Part shown: positions 33,901 through 41,058 of the stretch, piece by piece
How the letters are laid out: each line of letters starts with the position of its first letter
How positions within the stretch are numbered: position 1 is the first letter of the stretch
Assembly (NCBI RefSeq): GCF_900099965.1
Contig: NZ_FNDJ01000031.1
Location: 62,001-126,000, forward strand
DNA length: 64,000 nt
Reading direction: 5' to 3'
Source of the DNA: Nonomuraea jiangxiensis
GTDB taxonomy: Bacteria; Actinomycetota; Actinomycetes; Streptosporangiales; Streptosporangiaceae
Made by a program: the position numbers and the translations under genes
The notes under the pieces: model-generated
Database searches by the model: none
Told to the model about the DNA's origin: nothing
The model's input: the letters and a program-made list of their open reading frames with translations, nothing else

Positions 33901-35213
33901 CGGGCGAGGTCGAGGTGGTCGGCCCCGGCCGCCAGCGTCGCGGCGTGGCGGGCTCCTCCGCCGCGCGGCGTCACCACCAGCCGTAGCCCGTCGGCCCCCG
34001 CCGGAGGACTCCACGAGCACGTCAGGGTGCCGTCGGCGAGCCGGTAGCGGGCGGCGAGCGCGGTGGGCGCGGGCGCGGCGTAGCGGGGCTGGGCCGGTCC
34101 CAGCGAGCCGAGCGCGAAGGTGCGCACGTCCAGCCGGGTGGTGGTGTCCTGGTCCAGCCTGCCGGTCAGGTCGTAGGTCAGGGCCCGCACGTCCGCCACG
34201 GACACGGGCGTTTCGGCGTCGCCCTCGTACAGCTCCAGTGTGAAGGACGCGCGCTGCGCCAGGTCGGCCCAGCGCGCGGCGAGCTGTCCGGCGGCGGCGT
34301 CCCAGGTGAGCCGGACGTCGGGGATCTGCGGCTCGAACGCCTTGATCTCCACGGGGTTGCTCCACGCCCCCGTCCCGGCGTCCGAGTACGCGGCCACCGT
34401 CACCCCGACGGGGGCCGGCACCGGGTTGGCGGTCGTCGTGTACGAAAGGTCCGTCGTGTCGCCGGGCTCGTCCCAGGATCCGTCGGTCGCCCCCAGCCTC
34501 ACGTGGTAACCGGCCGGCGCGCCGGCCACGGCCGCCCAGGTCGCGGTGAGCCGCCCGCTCCGGAACCGCAGCGGCGACGTGGTGATCGCGGCCGACGGGT
34601 TCCCCGGCGGCGGCACGTCCAGCGGCCAGTGCACCACCAGCCCGTCCGTGCCGGGAACGGCCCGCCGGAACTGCCCCGTCCGCACCGCGTCCGCCGTCAG
34701 CGCCCTGTCCCATACCTGGACCTCACTGACCCGCCCGGCCAGCCCGCCGCCCACGGCGAAGTCGCCGCCCGCCATGGGCCGCCGGGCCGTGGCCAGCCCG
34801 GCTGGAGAGCGGAACACCAGGTTCTCGTCGAGGTACACGCAGACCGCGAAGTGCCCGGCCGGGCCCGCCACCTCGTACGTGACCGCCACTCGGTGCCAGG
34901 CGCCGTCGTTGACCACCACTCCGGTCGGCCCGGTGGTCACCGAGCCCAGGCGGACCTCCACATTGCCGGCATTGCGCACGGTGAGCGGGCCGACCCCGGC
35001 CCGCTCAGGCGAGGTGTAGGAGAAGAGGGTCTCCGTGCCGGTGGCGCTCGTCGTCGAGAGCCACATCGCGAACGTGCCCGCCGCCGGCTGGAAACCGGAC
35101 AGGCAGGTGGCCTGCAGCGAGTCGGCGGCCCGCAGTTCGCAGACGGGCTGCGGGTCGCCGGCGGAGCTCTCGTAACGCAGCGTGGGCACGGGTTGCCCCA
35201 GCGGCATGCTCAT
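27933..35213 (-). CDS. LamG-FN3-DUF6531-YD/RHS protein, 2426 aa
   Basis: Order of parts: a LamG/concanavalin-like domain (residues about 20-205; AWHRVAVTYEVAG, AGRVSEVQVWDRALT); about eight fibronectin-III-like modules (205-1020; repeated V-x-V-R-A, G-x-x-GPWA); a DUF6531-type start of the RHS region (near 1040, HHGDPVNVATGSYGYANTDL); dense YD repeats (about 1130-2230; YDYDGAGNLVTVTDPLG); and the RHS core NRYAYALGDPLLRGDPLGL near 2261-2279. D-P-L-G-L is the classic RHS self-cleavage motif. The 148-residue tail has one transmembrane-like segment (PVVFGVIVAGGIAVVGGL) and a Ser/Glu/Gly-rich acidic stretch, with no toxin domain I know. No signal peptide. It lies 17 bp after the LamG gene with its own GGGAG site. 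Confidence 0.9.
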   Translation of the reverse strand: MSMPLGQPVPTLRYESSAGDPQPVCELRAADSLQATCLSGFQPAAGTFAMWLSTTSATGTETLFSYTSPERAGVGPLTVRNAGNVEVRLGSVTTGPTGVVVNDGAWHRVAVTYEVAGPAGHFAVCVYLDENLVFRSPAGLATARRPMAGGDFAVGGGLAGRVSEVQVWDRALTADAVRTGQFRRAVPGTDGLVVHWPLDVPPPGNPSAAITTSPLRFRSGRLTATWAAVAGAPAGYHVRLGATDGSWDEPGDTTDLSYTTTANPVPAPVGVTVAAYSDAGTGAWSNPVEIKAFEPQIPDVRLTWDAAAGQLAARWADLAQRASFTLELYEGDAETPVSVADVRALTYDLTGRLDQDTTTRLDVRTFALGSLGPAQPRYAAPAPTALAARYRLADGTLTCSWSPPAGADGLRLVVTPRGGGARHAATLAAGADHLDLARTDYPLTAGTVYDVRVRAFGGGTIGPWAAVAVAPHDVAVPVLAWTYTPGADTLAATWQPVPAGAVYEVRLLQGGTEVVGRTSLEPRYDVTSLLGDAKAYKVLVAAVEDGVVGPENVPVTPVPLTPVLRHLVETHTIEVSWAAEQPEAYVRLSKAGTVFNAQRSVTGGVSVAAPAAGFPDGTNVTCAIRALTPGFLGAVETASLTVQQLATPVPVLECTVPATRSPRAVLTARWPAVNPGLTVLYQVRVTVDGTPGAVTDATGLSADVSGQLGAPGAIGVSVRATTPGNVGAWSAAPAVAAPTGLTLAYDEDSGRLDAGWTATGAEHCYLEMTVAGDDEPTYREWLDGTAGRKQLALDAATARRGVTVRVRSVQGAALSPFTTATTTLAPVPGPVLQPLTDTLSPERKIGVTWDFDAAQAGPGTLLGFTVTLTGPGGTVNTRPIDDPEARGTEFADSGLAINTTYTARVRARVRRPDGTVQSGAWSQPAGITFGVGRLGLSSLTATSNNEGDLTVNWSMAQPVTGATFTIRVGSIYTRQDVRGTGDTLLASVTEVVRGTEYEVGVRAVVPANGSGPVVGEERTCKVTAGKPELPAVPDTPHHGDPVNVATGSYGYANTDLLVPGPVPLAFQVTYRSDSALPDDEYPLPSTPMGARWNHNHNTRIRRSSDGKLVAVIWGDLSVVTYDVPASVTGRQPERGVPTGSTLYVAADLTYTLTTRDQSVYSFDRAGALRSVTDPAGNVTRLEYTDGLLTRVSEPSGHWLRLDYHPDGRVAHVTADTGANVSYDYAGADLTTFTDPLDGTRRFRYDGRSRMTEMIDATGATLAENTYTDGRVTFQRDARAVAAGENWGTTFAYVTSGTTTTTTITDREGQVTTHVLDVATQLPVEQTVRLGPNLVRRTRFAHDGNGRLRRRAVTEGPPQALPAEDVWTYDYDGAGNLVTVTDPLGGVERGVFDARNRPVERTDRLGNTTRYAYDGPSLATITDPLGQVYHVTYRPGPPNGLVETVTDFCGVVTRYDYDDHDRLRTVTDPTGSTEYGYDRWGWAETITRRDPAGTVARVERRENDAMGRRLRRRVTYAGQPEPEAFAYEYEYDDEGRLTRLTNAVHDITRFQLGRSGLVDLVTLANGDTLTPRYDREERRRSLDFGAGVVELASYDALGRVLTTTSPLGHVTRRDRAFAATAAGSRFTLTLTLPEPGPDRRTPLSRQVVTDALGRTVARVDEAGGETTYRYEHVALPGAGTGLKVTTVLPRTGPGQAVPWTRSVTTDPLGRVVERVNERGKRTTWAYAPASTVRDPGAAALAVTVTRPGGGAEVRLLDCAGRLVELRRGQDAEARTVRIGYDALGRTTTVTTSGADGLRSTTTSTYGYADGRITVAIDTDGAGGPVLAYDGEGRLVTCTGPAGRTETYGYAPGGAIATYRNGRGQVVTHGYDRAGRLTDLAPPDGPPVRHVLDLDGNRTSTEVGGTAQITREFDKLGRLTKRTVDGRAVGYTYAALGGVATLDYPLQSPGTQVTYHYDGLGRLATVTDWSGRTTTYGYHPTGEPAQIDAPGGVRTSTELDDDGRLGRLSTWLGPALLTRADYAYNACDEVVDVREILTAVPERDPATRHLTYDRGRLARADGVPAAYDDDGNMTTVPGLAGPLAYDVFGAPVAFAGRTAAYDADGLRTRIDGVTHRNDAVGYVDPWREQADPVRAITRRPDAMAGADRLLISEGTSPVRYVHGLGLIGSEAADGTFTTYVFDGQGSTVALVRNGAVVARHAYDLHGRRAGGDPLDQPFGYAGRFGVMTDAPELLNMRARAYAPATGGFTGQDFLLGRPVSGVATNRYAYALGDPLLRGDPLGLDPSSSWGPVVFGVIVAGGIAVVGGLTLYFGSTAGAAVPAVDTAIELSRFTASSSEGGGLLEESGEAELSEGEASGEETSSEGEQNPAEGESAGPRPQTYLGRSFRSSSPTSLIREEVEYAGRTLVRRSGPGIQRGTPSPVGWENG

Positions 35214-35230
35214 GGGATCTCCCGGTGGGG

Positions 35231-38122
35231 TCAGGAAGCAGGAGTCGTCGTGATCGACGTGACGTTGCCGAACGGGTCGTACTCGTAGGCGGTGCGCGTG
35301 TGCTCGTCGCTCACCTGCCGGATCCGGCCGAGCCCGTCACGGGTGACGACCTGGTGGCGCGCGTACGGCCCGGCGGCGGGCGGGCTCCATGGGCCCTGGC
35401 TCACGCCGTTCCGCCCGCGTACCTGGGCCTCGTAGGTGACGCCCGGGGCGAGCGCCATGTGCGTGGTGGGGCCGGCGGGCGCGTCGACCGGGTCGCCGGG
35501 CACACCGTCCGCGATGACCTCGACGGAGTACCGGGCCGCGCCGGTGAGGGGTTGCCACGCGACGGTGATGCCGGTGCCGTCGCAGGCCACGAGCAGGCCC
35601 TGTGGCACGGCCGCGATGACCGGCACGGCGGCCGTCCACGGGCCGGCGGCGATGCCCGCGGTCGCGCGCAGGCGTACTTCCGCGTGCTCGGTGGCCGTGA
35701 TCGTCTTCCTGAGCTCCAGCGGGCCGGTCGTGCCGCTCGCCGTCGCGGCCGGTTTCCCGTCCACCACCAGCTCGGCGGTGACGCCCGACGTGGCGGTGAA
35801 GGCGACTTTCACCGTCGTCCCGTCGTACTCGACCGCGGTGACCTCCGGCACGGCGGAGACGAGCGGTACGGCCGCCGACCACGGTCCCGCGACGAACGCG
35901 CCGACGGCCCGCACCCGGGTCCGGTAACGGACGGCCGGGTCGAGGGTGACGGGAACGTCCGTGGAGATGGTCCTGGATTGCGCGGTGGCCACCGGCCGGT
36001 TGTCCGCGTCGAGGACCTCGACGGCGTACGCGCCGCCCGCCGGCGGTGAGGCGACCGCCCGCCACTCCAGGTGCAGCGTGCCCGCGTCGTAGGCGAGCTG
36101 CGTGGGCACCGGCGCGTCGGCGATGACCTGACCGTACGGCGGGCCTGGGGAGACGTACGTGACGGTGCCGGTCGGCGTCATGGTGTTGTGGGCGGGCGAC
36201 AGGTCGGAGCCGTCCCGCAGGCCGAAGTCCCAGTAGCCTGCCAGGCCGGGTTCGTCGCCTTTGAGCGGCGACAGGTCGGCGGCCGGGCGGGCGCTCCGCC
36301 ACAGCGCCACCGCGCCGACGGACCCGCTGAAGGCGCGGTACGGCTCCTGGGCCTGGTCGACGCCGCCGATGGTCAGCCGCAGCCCGTTGTCGACGTTGAG
36401 CGGGGTACGCCCCGAGCCGTTGGCGGTGACGGGAACGTTCCGACCGTCGATGTGGATCTCCAGCAGGCCGGAGCGGCGGATGCCGGCCAGGTGGTGCCAG
36501 TAGCCGTCGTTGACGGTGACGTCGGACAGCGCCGCCGGGGCCGTGTCGGCCACCCAGAAACTCATGCCGTCGTCCGTGGCGAACGAGACCATGCCGTCCG
36601 GCTTGACCGTGAGCAGGAATCCGCCCTTGCCGGGACCGCCTTCGGTGCCCTTACGCCCGACGACCGTGCCCGAACCGCCGGCGGGCGCGCGGATCCACGC
36701 CTCGACGGTGAAGTCGCCTGTCCCGATCGTGTACGCCGGATGCGCGGGCGCCGACAGGAAGGCGCCCCCAGTCAACGACAGCGTGTGGTCTCCCCTCGCG
36801 CCCGGAGTCTGGAACGTGACATTTCCGGTGATGGCGGCGGCGTTCGCGACGGCCGACAGGTCGTGCCCGCTCTGGTACGAGAACGGCCAGTAGCCCGCCA
36901 GCCCCGGCTCGTCCGCCCGCGGCTCGGCGCCCATGTCCGCCGCCACCTGCGCCACCGTCCGCGCGACGCGCCACAGCTTGACCTCGTCCACCGCCCCGGT
37001 GAAGGGGCGGTACCGCTCCTGCGCCTGATCGACCGTGCCGATCGTGAGCCGCCGGACGGAGGTGATCGGCAGCGGCCCCGCCCCCGGCCCGCCCATCGCG
37101 CCGGCCACCTCCCGCCCGTCGAGGCAGACGACCAGGACGGCCTGCCGGCGCACGGCGGCGACGTGGTGCCAGCGCGTGTCGTTGACGGCCGTCGGCACCG
37201 TGACGACCTCACGGAACGTCGTGCCGTCGTCCGTGGCGAACTTGATCGTCCCGTCGGGCCTGACGACGAGCAGGTATCCGCCCTGTTGCGGCCCGCCCTC
37301 CGTGCCCTTGTAGCCCACGACCGTTCCCGAGCCCCCCGGGACCGCCGTGCGGACCCACGCCTCGATCGTGAAGTCGTTCGCCTGCATCACGTACGCGTTG
37401 TTGGGCGGTGCGGCGAGGTGGCCGCCCGCGTTGAGCACCGCCGCGAAGTCGCCCTTGGTAACGGGTGCGCCGGGACTGGTGAACGTCACGCCGCCGCCGA
37501 CGGCCGCCATCGGGTTGTTCTGCCGGGAACGGTCCGAGCCGTCACCGAGATCGAAGCCCCAGTAGCCGAGCGGCTCCGCGCCCTCCGGCACCGTCCGCAT
37601 GTCGGCGGCCACCTGCTGCGCCGTCCGCGCCCCCGCCCAGAAGGCGACCGCGCCGACCGTACCGGTGAGGAAGCGGTAGCGCTCCTGCGTCTGGTCGACG
37701 CAGCCGACCGTGAGGCGCCGCCCGTTGGACACGTTCAACGGCGACGTGCCGGTCCCTCGCGTCACCACCTGCTGCCGCACGCCGTCGACGTAGATCTCCA
37801 GCGCGCCGGCCCGCCGGACCGCCGCCAGGTGATGCCAGTAACCGTCACCGGCCACCGTCCGCGTGGCCGTCACAGCCTCCCAGAAGCCGGTGCCGTTGTC
37901 GGTGGCGAACTTGACGAACCCCTCCGGCTGGATCACCACCAGGAACCCGCCCTGGCCGGCTCCCCCCTCGGTTCCCTTGCGCCCGATCACCGTCCCCGTC
38001 CCGCCCGGCGCCGCGGTACGGACCCACGCGGCGACGGTGAAGTCGCCGGTTCCGACCTCGTAAGCGCGGTGAGGGTTCGCCGCCATGAAGGCGGTGCCTG
38101 GGAGCGACGCGGCGTACGTCAT
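35231..38122 (-). CDS. Triple LamG / fibronectin-III protein with a terminal YD repeat
   Basis: 963 residues, first gene of the operon; the ATG at 38122 is chosen because the first LamG strand (MTYAASLPGTAFMAANPHRA) begins there. Three LamG/concanavalin-like jelly-roll domains of about 220 residues follow in tandem. Each has GTVxGxKGTEGG, F-A-T-D-x-G, DxxWHHLAxxRR and QxxYRxxxGxVxxVxxW. Then come about three FN3-like domains (660-930) and, at the very end, VVTRDGLGRIRQVSDEHTRT plus AYEYDPFGNVTSI, a single YD repeat. LamG domains usually bind sugars or proteins. No signal peptide is present. A TTGACA (38209-38214, minus strand) upstream may be its -35, but the -10 is weak. Confidence 0.9.
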   Translation of the reverse strand: MTYAASLPGTAFMAANPHRAYEVGTGDFTVAAWVRTAAPGGTGTVIGRKGTEGGAGQGGFLVVIQPEGFVKFATDNGTGFWEAVTATRTVAGDGYWHHLAAVRRAGALEIYVDGVRQQVVTRGTGTSPLNVSNGRRLTVGCVDQTQERYRFLTGTVGAVAFWAGARTAQQVAADMRTVPEGAEPLGYWGFDLGDGSDRSRQNNPMAAVGGGVTFTSPGAPVTKGDFAAVLNAGGHLAAPPNNAYVMQANDFTIEAWVRTAVPGGSGTVVGYKGTEGGPQQGGYLLVVRPDGTIKFATDDGTTFREVVTVPTAVNDTRWHHVAAVRRQAVLVVCLDGREVAGAMGGPGAGPLPITSVRRLTIGTVDQAQERYRPFTGAVDEVKLWRVARTVAQVAADMGAEPRADEPGLAGYWPFSYQSGHDLSAVANAAAITGNVTFQTPGARGDHTLSLTGGAFLSAPAHPAYTIGTGDFTVEAWIRAPAGGSGTVVGRKGTEGGPGKGGFLLTVKPDGMVSFATDDGMSFWVADTAPAALSDVTVNDGYWHHLAGIRRSGLLEIHIDGRNVPVTANGSGRTPLNVDNGLRLTIGGVDQAQEPYRAFSGSVGAVALWRSARPAADLSPLKGDEPGLAGYWDFGLRDGSDLSPAHNTMTPTGTVTYVSPGPPYGQVIADAPVPTQLAYDAGTLHLEWRAVASPPAGGAYAVEVLDADNRPVATAQSRTISTDVPVTLDPAVRYRTRVRAVGAFVAGPWSAAVPLVSAVPEVTAVEYDGTTVKVAFTATSGVTAELVVDGKPAATASGTTGPLELRKTITATEHAEVRLRATAGIAAGPWTAAVPVIAAVPQGLLVACDGTGITVAWQPLTGAARYSVEVIADGVPGDPVDAPAGPTTHMALAPGVTYEAQVRGRNGVSQGPWSPPAAGPYARHQVVTRDGLGRIRQVSDEHTRTAYEYDPFGNVTSITTTPAS
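36140..38110 (-). repeat. Three tandem LamG-coding units (about 650 bp period)
   Basis: The coding sequence for the LamG unit is repeated three times in direct orientation. Landmark segments encoding G-T-V-(V/I)-G-x-K-G-T-E-G-G fall near 36,640-36,670, 37,290-37,330 and 37,960-38,000. DNA identity is high over short blocks but the copies have diverged, so this is an older internal duplication. Confidence 0.7.
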
Positions 38123-38325
38123 CGGAACCACACCCCTCTGGGAACAGCGGCGCCCGCTCGGCAACCCCCGAGGCGCCCCCTGGCCAAGCTCCCTCTCCCC
38201 GGGGCGACTGTCAATAAGGGCAGCACGTTCTGTCACACATCGGTCTCGATCCGGTGAGGGGAGGGGCGCGGCCGACCGGAACCGGCGGTTCCCAGCGCGC
38301 GGTGGCCGCTGTCACCCTTGATCCT

Positions 38326-39198
38326 GTGACCTCCTTCGGCAACCGCTCCACGCCACTGGCGCGCCGCGTGACGGCCGCCGCGCTCGTCGGGCTCGCGCTC
38401 CCACTGCTCACCTGGGTGATCGCCCAGGCGGGCCTGGCGTTCGTCCCCTACACCACTTCAGGCTATGGCTGGGGCCGTTTCGGTGAGGGGATGGTCCTCT
38501 TCGCTGGAACCGTGCTGTTCCTGCTGATGGCGTCCTGGCCGGCGCTGTGGATGCTGCGGGTGCGGCCCGCCTGGCACGTCGCACTCCCGGCCCCGATCGC
38601 GGCCGTCATCCTCTGGCTGCTCCTCGACGGGGTGATCTCACGGCTCATCCCGAACGTCCTGGCCGTCATCTGCGTCATCACGACGCTCGCCTACGGGCTG
38701 ACCGCGCTGCTCACCACGCCGGGACAGCCCTGGTGGTGGTGGCAGCAGGTGCCGCTGATGGCCGTCGGCGGTCCTCCGCCCACGGCGCCGGCACCGGCGG
38801 CCGCCCCGCGCCCGCGTCTCTCCGAGCTCGGCATCCCCCTCATCGCTCCTCACCTGCCCGGCTACACGATCGACCACCTCGCCACCCGTTCCGGCGGGCT
38901 GCGCTACGTGCTTCGCCCGTCGGCACCCGACCCCGCCGCCGATCCGGCCGAACGCGACGCCTCCGCCATCGCCGCGATCGTCAGATCCCGGGTGGAGCCG
39001 CCCGGTGAGGACTCGGAGTACGAACGGACCGGCCCTCGAACCTGGCGGCGGGCCACGGACACGGGCACCGTCTACGTGATCGACCGGGACGACGCCACGA
39101 TCACCCTGAGGGCCGGCCCGCGTGTCCCGGCCGAGGACGTACTCCAGGCCACCACCACGCTCGCGCCTCGCCCACCCACCCATTTCCCGGCACCATGA
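38326..39198 (+). CDS. Membrane protein with four helices and soluble C-terminal domain
   Basis: About 290 residues from the GTG at 38326 (VTSFGNRSTPLARR). Four hydrophobic segments (VTAAALVGLALPLLTWVIAQ; GTVLFLLMASWPALWML; PAPIAAVILWLLLDGVI; LAVICVITTLAYGLTAL) are followed by a Pro/Ala linker and a soluble domain of about 110 residues with RSGGLRYVLRPSAP and TGTVYVIDRDDATITLRAG. I do not recognise a family. It is divergent from the YD-repeat operon across about 200 bp and could share a control region with it. A hairpin terminator follows. Confidence 0.75.
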   Translation: MTSFGNRSTPLARRVTAAALVGLALPLLTWVIAQAGLAFVPYTTSGYGWGRFGEGMVLFAGTVLFLLMASWPALWMLRVRPAWHVALPAPIAAVILWLLLDGVISRLIPNVLAVICVITTLAYGLTALLTTPGQPWWWWQQVPLMAVGGPPPTAPAPAAAPRPRLSELGIPLIAPHLPGYTIDHLATRSGGLRYVLRPSAPDPAADPAERDASAIAAIVRSRVEPPGEDSEYERTGPRTWRRATDTGTVYVIDRDDATITLRAGPRVPAEDVLQATTTLAPRPPTHFPAP

Positions 39199-39243
39199 CG
39201 CGGTCATGGCGCCGGGTGGTCAGCGACAGCGCTGCCGGCTGGA

Positions 39244-39273
39244 TGCCCCTCGGCGGCACTCCGCCGAGGGGCA
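39244..39273. terminator. Bidirectional hairpin terminator
   Basis: Perfect 13-bp arms (39244-39256 / 39261-39273) with a 4-nt loop (cact), between convergent genes for the membrane protein and the RTX-like protein. Confidence 0.85.
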
Positions 39274-39281
39274 CCTCAGGG

Positions 39282-39854
39282 CTACGGGCAGGACGTGACG
39301 ATCTCGGCCTCGCACTTGTCGGTGCCGTCACCGCCGTTGGCGCTGTCCTGGCCGGCGTCGCCGAGCAGAACGTCGTCCCCCGCGATCCCGGCGAGCCGGT
39401 CATCGCCGTTCCCGCCGCTCACCTGGTCCGTGTCGAGCCCGCCGATGAACCGGTCGTCGCCGTCGCCGAGGCTCACCCGCGACGGCAGCGTGGTCCGGTT
39501 GCGCACGACGTCGTCACCGGGCCGCGTGATGGCCGCGATGTGGGTGACGCCCTCGGCCTCGCAGACCACCTCGTTCTTGGTGACCGACGCGCACGCGGCG
39601 CCGGCAATCAGCAGGTCGCCGTTGTTCCTGACGACCAGCTGGCCGTTCACCTGACTGATCAGGACGTCGTCCGGAACGTCGTTCGTGGTGATCTCCAGCA
39701 GGCTGCCCGTCACCCTCACGTTGCCCGCGGCGTGCGCCGGCCCCGCCAGGACGGCCAGCGAGGCGGCCAGTGCCACGCCCGCCGTCGCCGCGCGCCCCCC
39801 GTGCCGGCGCAGCGAGGTGAACGTCGATCGCCGCTCGGTTCCCCGTGTACTCAT
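39282..39854 (-). CDS. Secreted hemolysin-type calcium-binding (RTX-like) protein
   Basis: 190 residues with a Sec signal (LRRHGGRAATAGVALAASLA ... A-H-A-A-G) and a GGGGAAG ribosome site. The C-terminal half holds degenerate calcium-binding nonapeptides: LGDGDDRFIGG, SGGNGDDRLAG, AGDDVLLGDAG, NGGDGTDKCE. These normally build a parallel beta-roll outside the cell upon calcium binding. The middle region, with two predicted disulfide cysteines (AGAACASV, EVVCEAEG), is typical of small actinobacterial proteins of this kind. It is too short to be a toxin by itself. Likely an extracellular Ca-binding or surface protein. Confidence 0.85.
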   Translation of the reverse strand: MSTRGTERRSTFTSLRRHGGRAATAGVALAASLAVLAGPAHAAGNVRVTGSLLEITTNDVPDDVLISQVNGQLVVRNNGDLLIAGAACASVTKNEVVCEAEGVTHIAAITRPGDDVVRNRTTLPSRVSLGDGDDRFIGGLDTDQVSGGNGDDRLAGIAGDDVLLGDAGQDSANGGDGTDKCEAEIVTSCP

Positions 39855-40041
39855 CTCTTCCCCTCTGTCGGTGACCGGCCGCCGGAGAATCGGCGGCCGA
39901 GGACGAGTACAACCCGGGAGAGCAGCCGCCGCGGTGACGGAACGGACACACGTTCTGTGGCTTTTTCCCTGGCCTCAAAGCCAGGCGTCTGAAAGTGCCG
40001 ATCAAGCCGCCACGAAACCTCGGCGCCGGCGGGTGGTGGGT

Positions 40042-40953
40042 TCACGCGGGTCCTGGCTGGGCCGGGAGGAGGTAGGGCGCGAGGCGTTCGAGCTGGTCCA
40101 CGGTCGCGGTCAGGTCGCCCGCCAGGGGATGCAGCAGTACGTGGTCGGCGCCCGCGTCCAGGTGGTCGCGTAGCCGGCGGGCCACCGCGTCCTCCTCGCC
40201 CCAGGCCAGCGTGGCGTCGATGAGCCGGTCACTGCGGTCGTCGGCCAGGTCGGCGTCGCCGTACCCGAGCCTGCGGTAGTTGGCGGTGTAGGGGGTCTCC
40301 ACGTTGCGCTGCCCGATCCTCAGGATCGCGCGCATCCGCCCCCTGGCCGTGCCGGGGTCGGTGTCGAGGACCAGCGCCTGGTGCGGGATCACCAGCGGGC
40401 CGGGGCCGAGCGTCTTGCGGGCGATCCCGGTGTGCTCCACGGGCTGGAGGAAGGGGTGGACGCCGTCGGCCCGCCCGGCGGCGAGCTCGTGCGCCTTGGG
40501 GCCGAGCGCGGCCAGCACCCGCGGGTAGCGGATGTCCGGCAGCACGCGGGCGGCGGCCTCGTCCATGGCGTCGAGGTATTCCCGCAACCGGGTGATCGGG
40601 CGTTCGGAGGGCTGCCCGCCGAGGCCGAGCACCAGCCGCCCCGGGTGGGCCTCGGCCAGCGTGGCCGCGCCGGCGTGCATCGTCAGAGGCAGACGGCTGC
40701 GGACGTTGGCGATACCGGCGCCCGCCACCAGCCGCCGGGTCGCGCCCAGGACGACGGAGAGCTGGGCGAAGATCTCCCGCCCGCTCACCGGGGAGGTCGC
40801 CGGCGGCTCCCCCGTCCACAACGACCCGTACCCCAATCGCTCGATGCGGGCGAACTGCTCGCGCTGCACCGCCACCGGCGTCTTGAGCAGCGTCATCGGC
40901 GCGATCCACACGCCGAAGGCGCCCAGCCTGTCGCGCGTCTCTCCCAGGTCCAT
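40042..40953 (-). CDS. LLM-class, probably F420-dependent, oxidoreductase
   Basis: About 303 residues. LGAFGVWIAPMTLLKTP, LGYGSLWTGEPPA, LVAGAGIANVRSRLPLTMHA and HPGRLVLGLGGQPSERP are blocks of the luciferase-like TIM-barrel family. In actinobacteria most such proteins use coenzyme F420, and the sequence resembles the subgroup with a C-terminal GADHVLLHPLAG. The ATG at 40953 is preferred over GTG 40962 because AGAGG is well spaced from it. It is divergent from a TetR gene, with twin operators between them, so it is probably TetR-repressed. Substrate unknown. Confidence 0.9.
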   Translation of the reverse strand: MDLGETRDRLGAFGVWIAPMTLLKTPVAVQREQFARIERLGYGSLWTGEPPATSPVSGREIFAQLSVVLGATRRLVAGAGIANVRSRLPLTMHAGAATLAEAHPGRLVLGLGGQPSERPITRLREYLDAMDEAAARVLPDIRYPRVLAALGPKAHELAAGRADGVHPFLQPVEHTGIARKTLGPGPLVIPHQALVLDTDPGTARGRMRAILRIGQRNVETPYTANYRRLGYGDADLADDRSDRLIDATLAWGEEDAVARRLRDHLDAGADHVLLHPLAGDLTATVDQLERLAPYLLPAQPGPA

Positions 40954-40978
40954 GGTCCTCACCTCTCGCCGGAGCTAT

Positions 40979-41030
40979 TCGGAGGCATCCTCCGATTTAT
41001 CGGATGCTAAGATACGGAGGCAGGCTCCGA
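40979..41030. promoter_or_regulatory. Twin TetR operators between LLM oxidoreductase and TetR genes
   Basis: TCGGAGG-cat-CCTCCGA (40979-40995) is a perfect 17-bp dyad. ACGGAGG-cag-GCTCCGA (41014-41030) is a second copy of the same motif with centres 35 bp apart. A -10-like TAAGAT (41008-41013) for the TetR gene lies between them. Confidence 0.75.
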
Positions 41031-41058
41031 TTGGCAAGGACGGGTGAGGAGAGCGTTC

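Noticed and set aside
28585..34713. 2000-codon open frame in another minus-strand frame inside the 2426-aa RHS gene
   Set aside because: Translation is Arg/Gly/His-rich repeats with no domain; shadow of the real frame.
16849..38122. Tc (ABC) insecticidal toxin complex
   Set aside because: No TcA-like pore protein and no SpvB/TcdB middle-domain signature was recognised; only the YD-shell principle is shared.
39960..40000. Hairpin CCTGGC-ctcaaa-GCCAGG after the LLM gene
   Set aside because: Only a 6-bp stem, with the A/T run on the wrong side for a minus-strand terminator.
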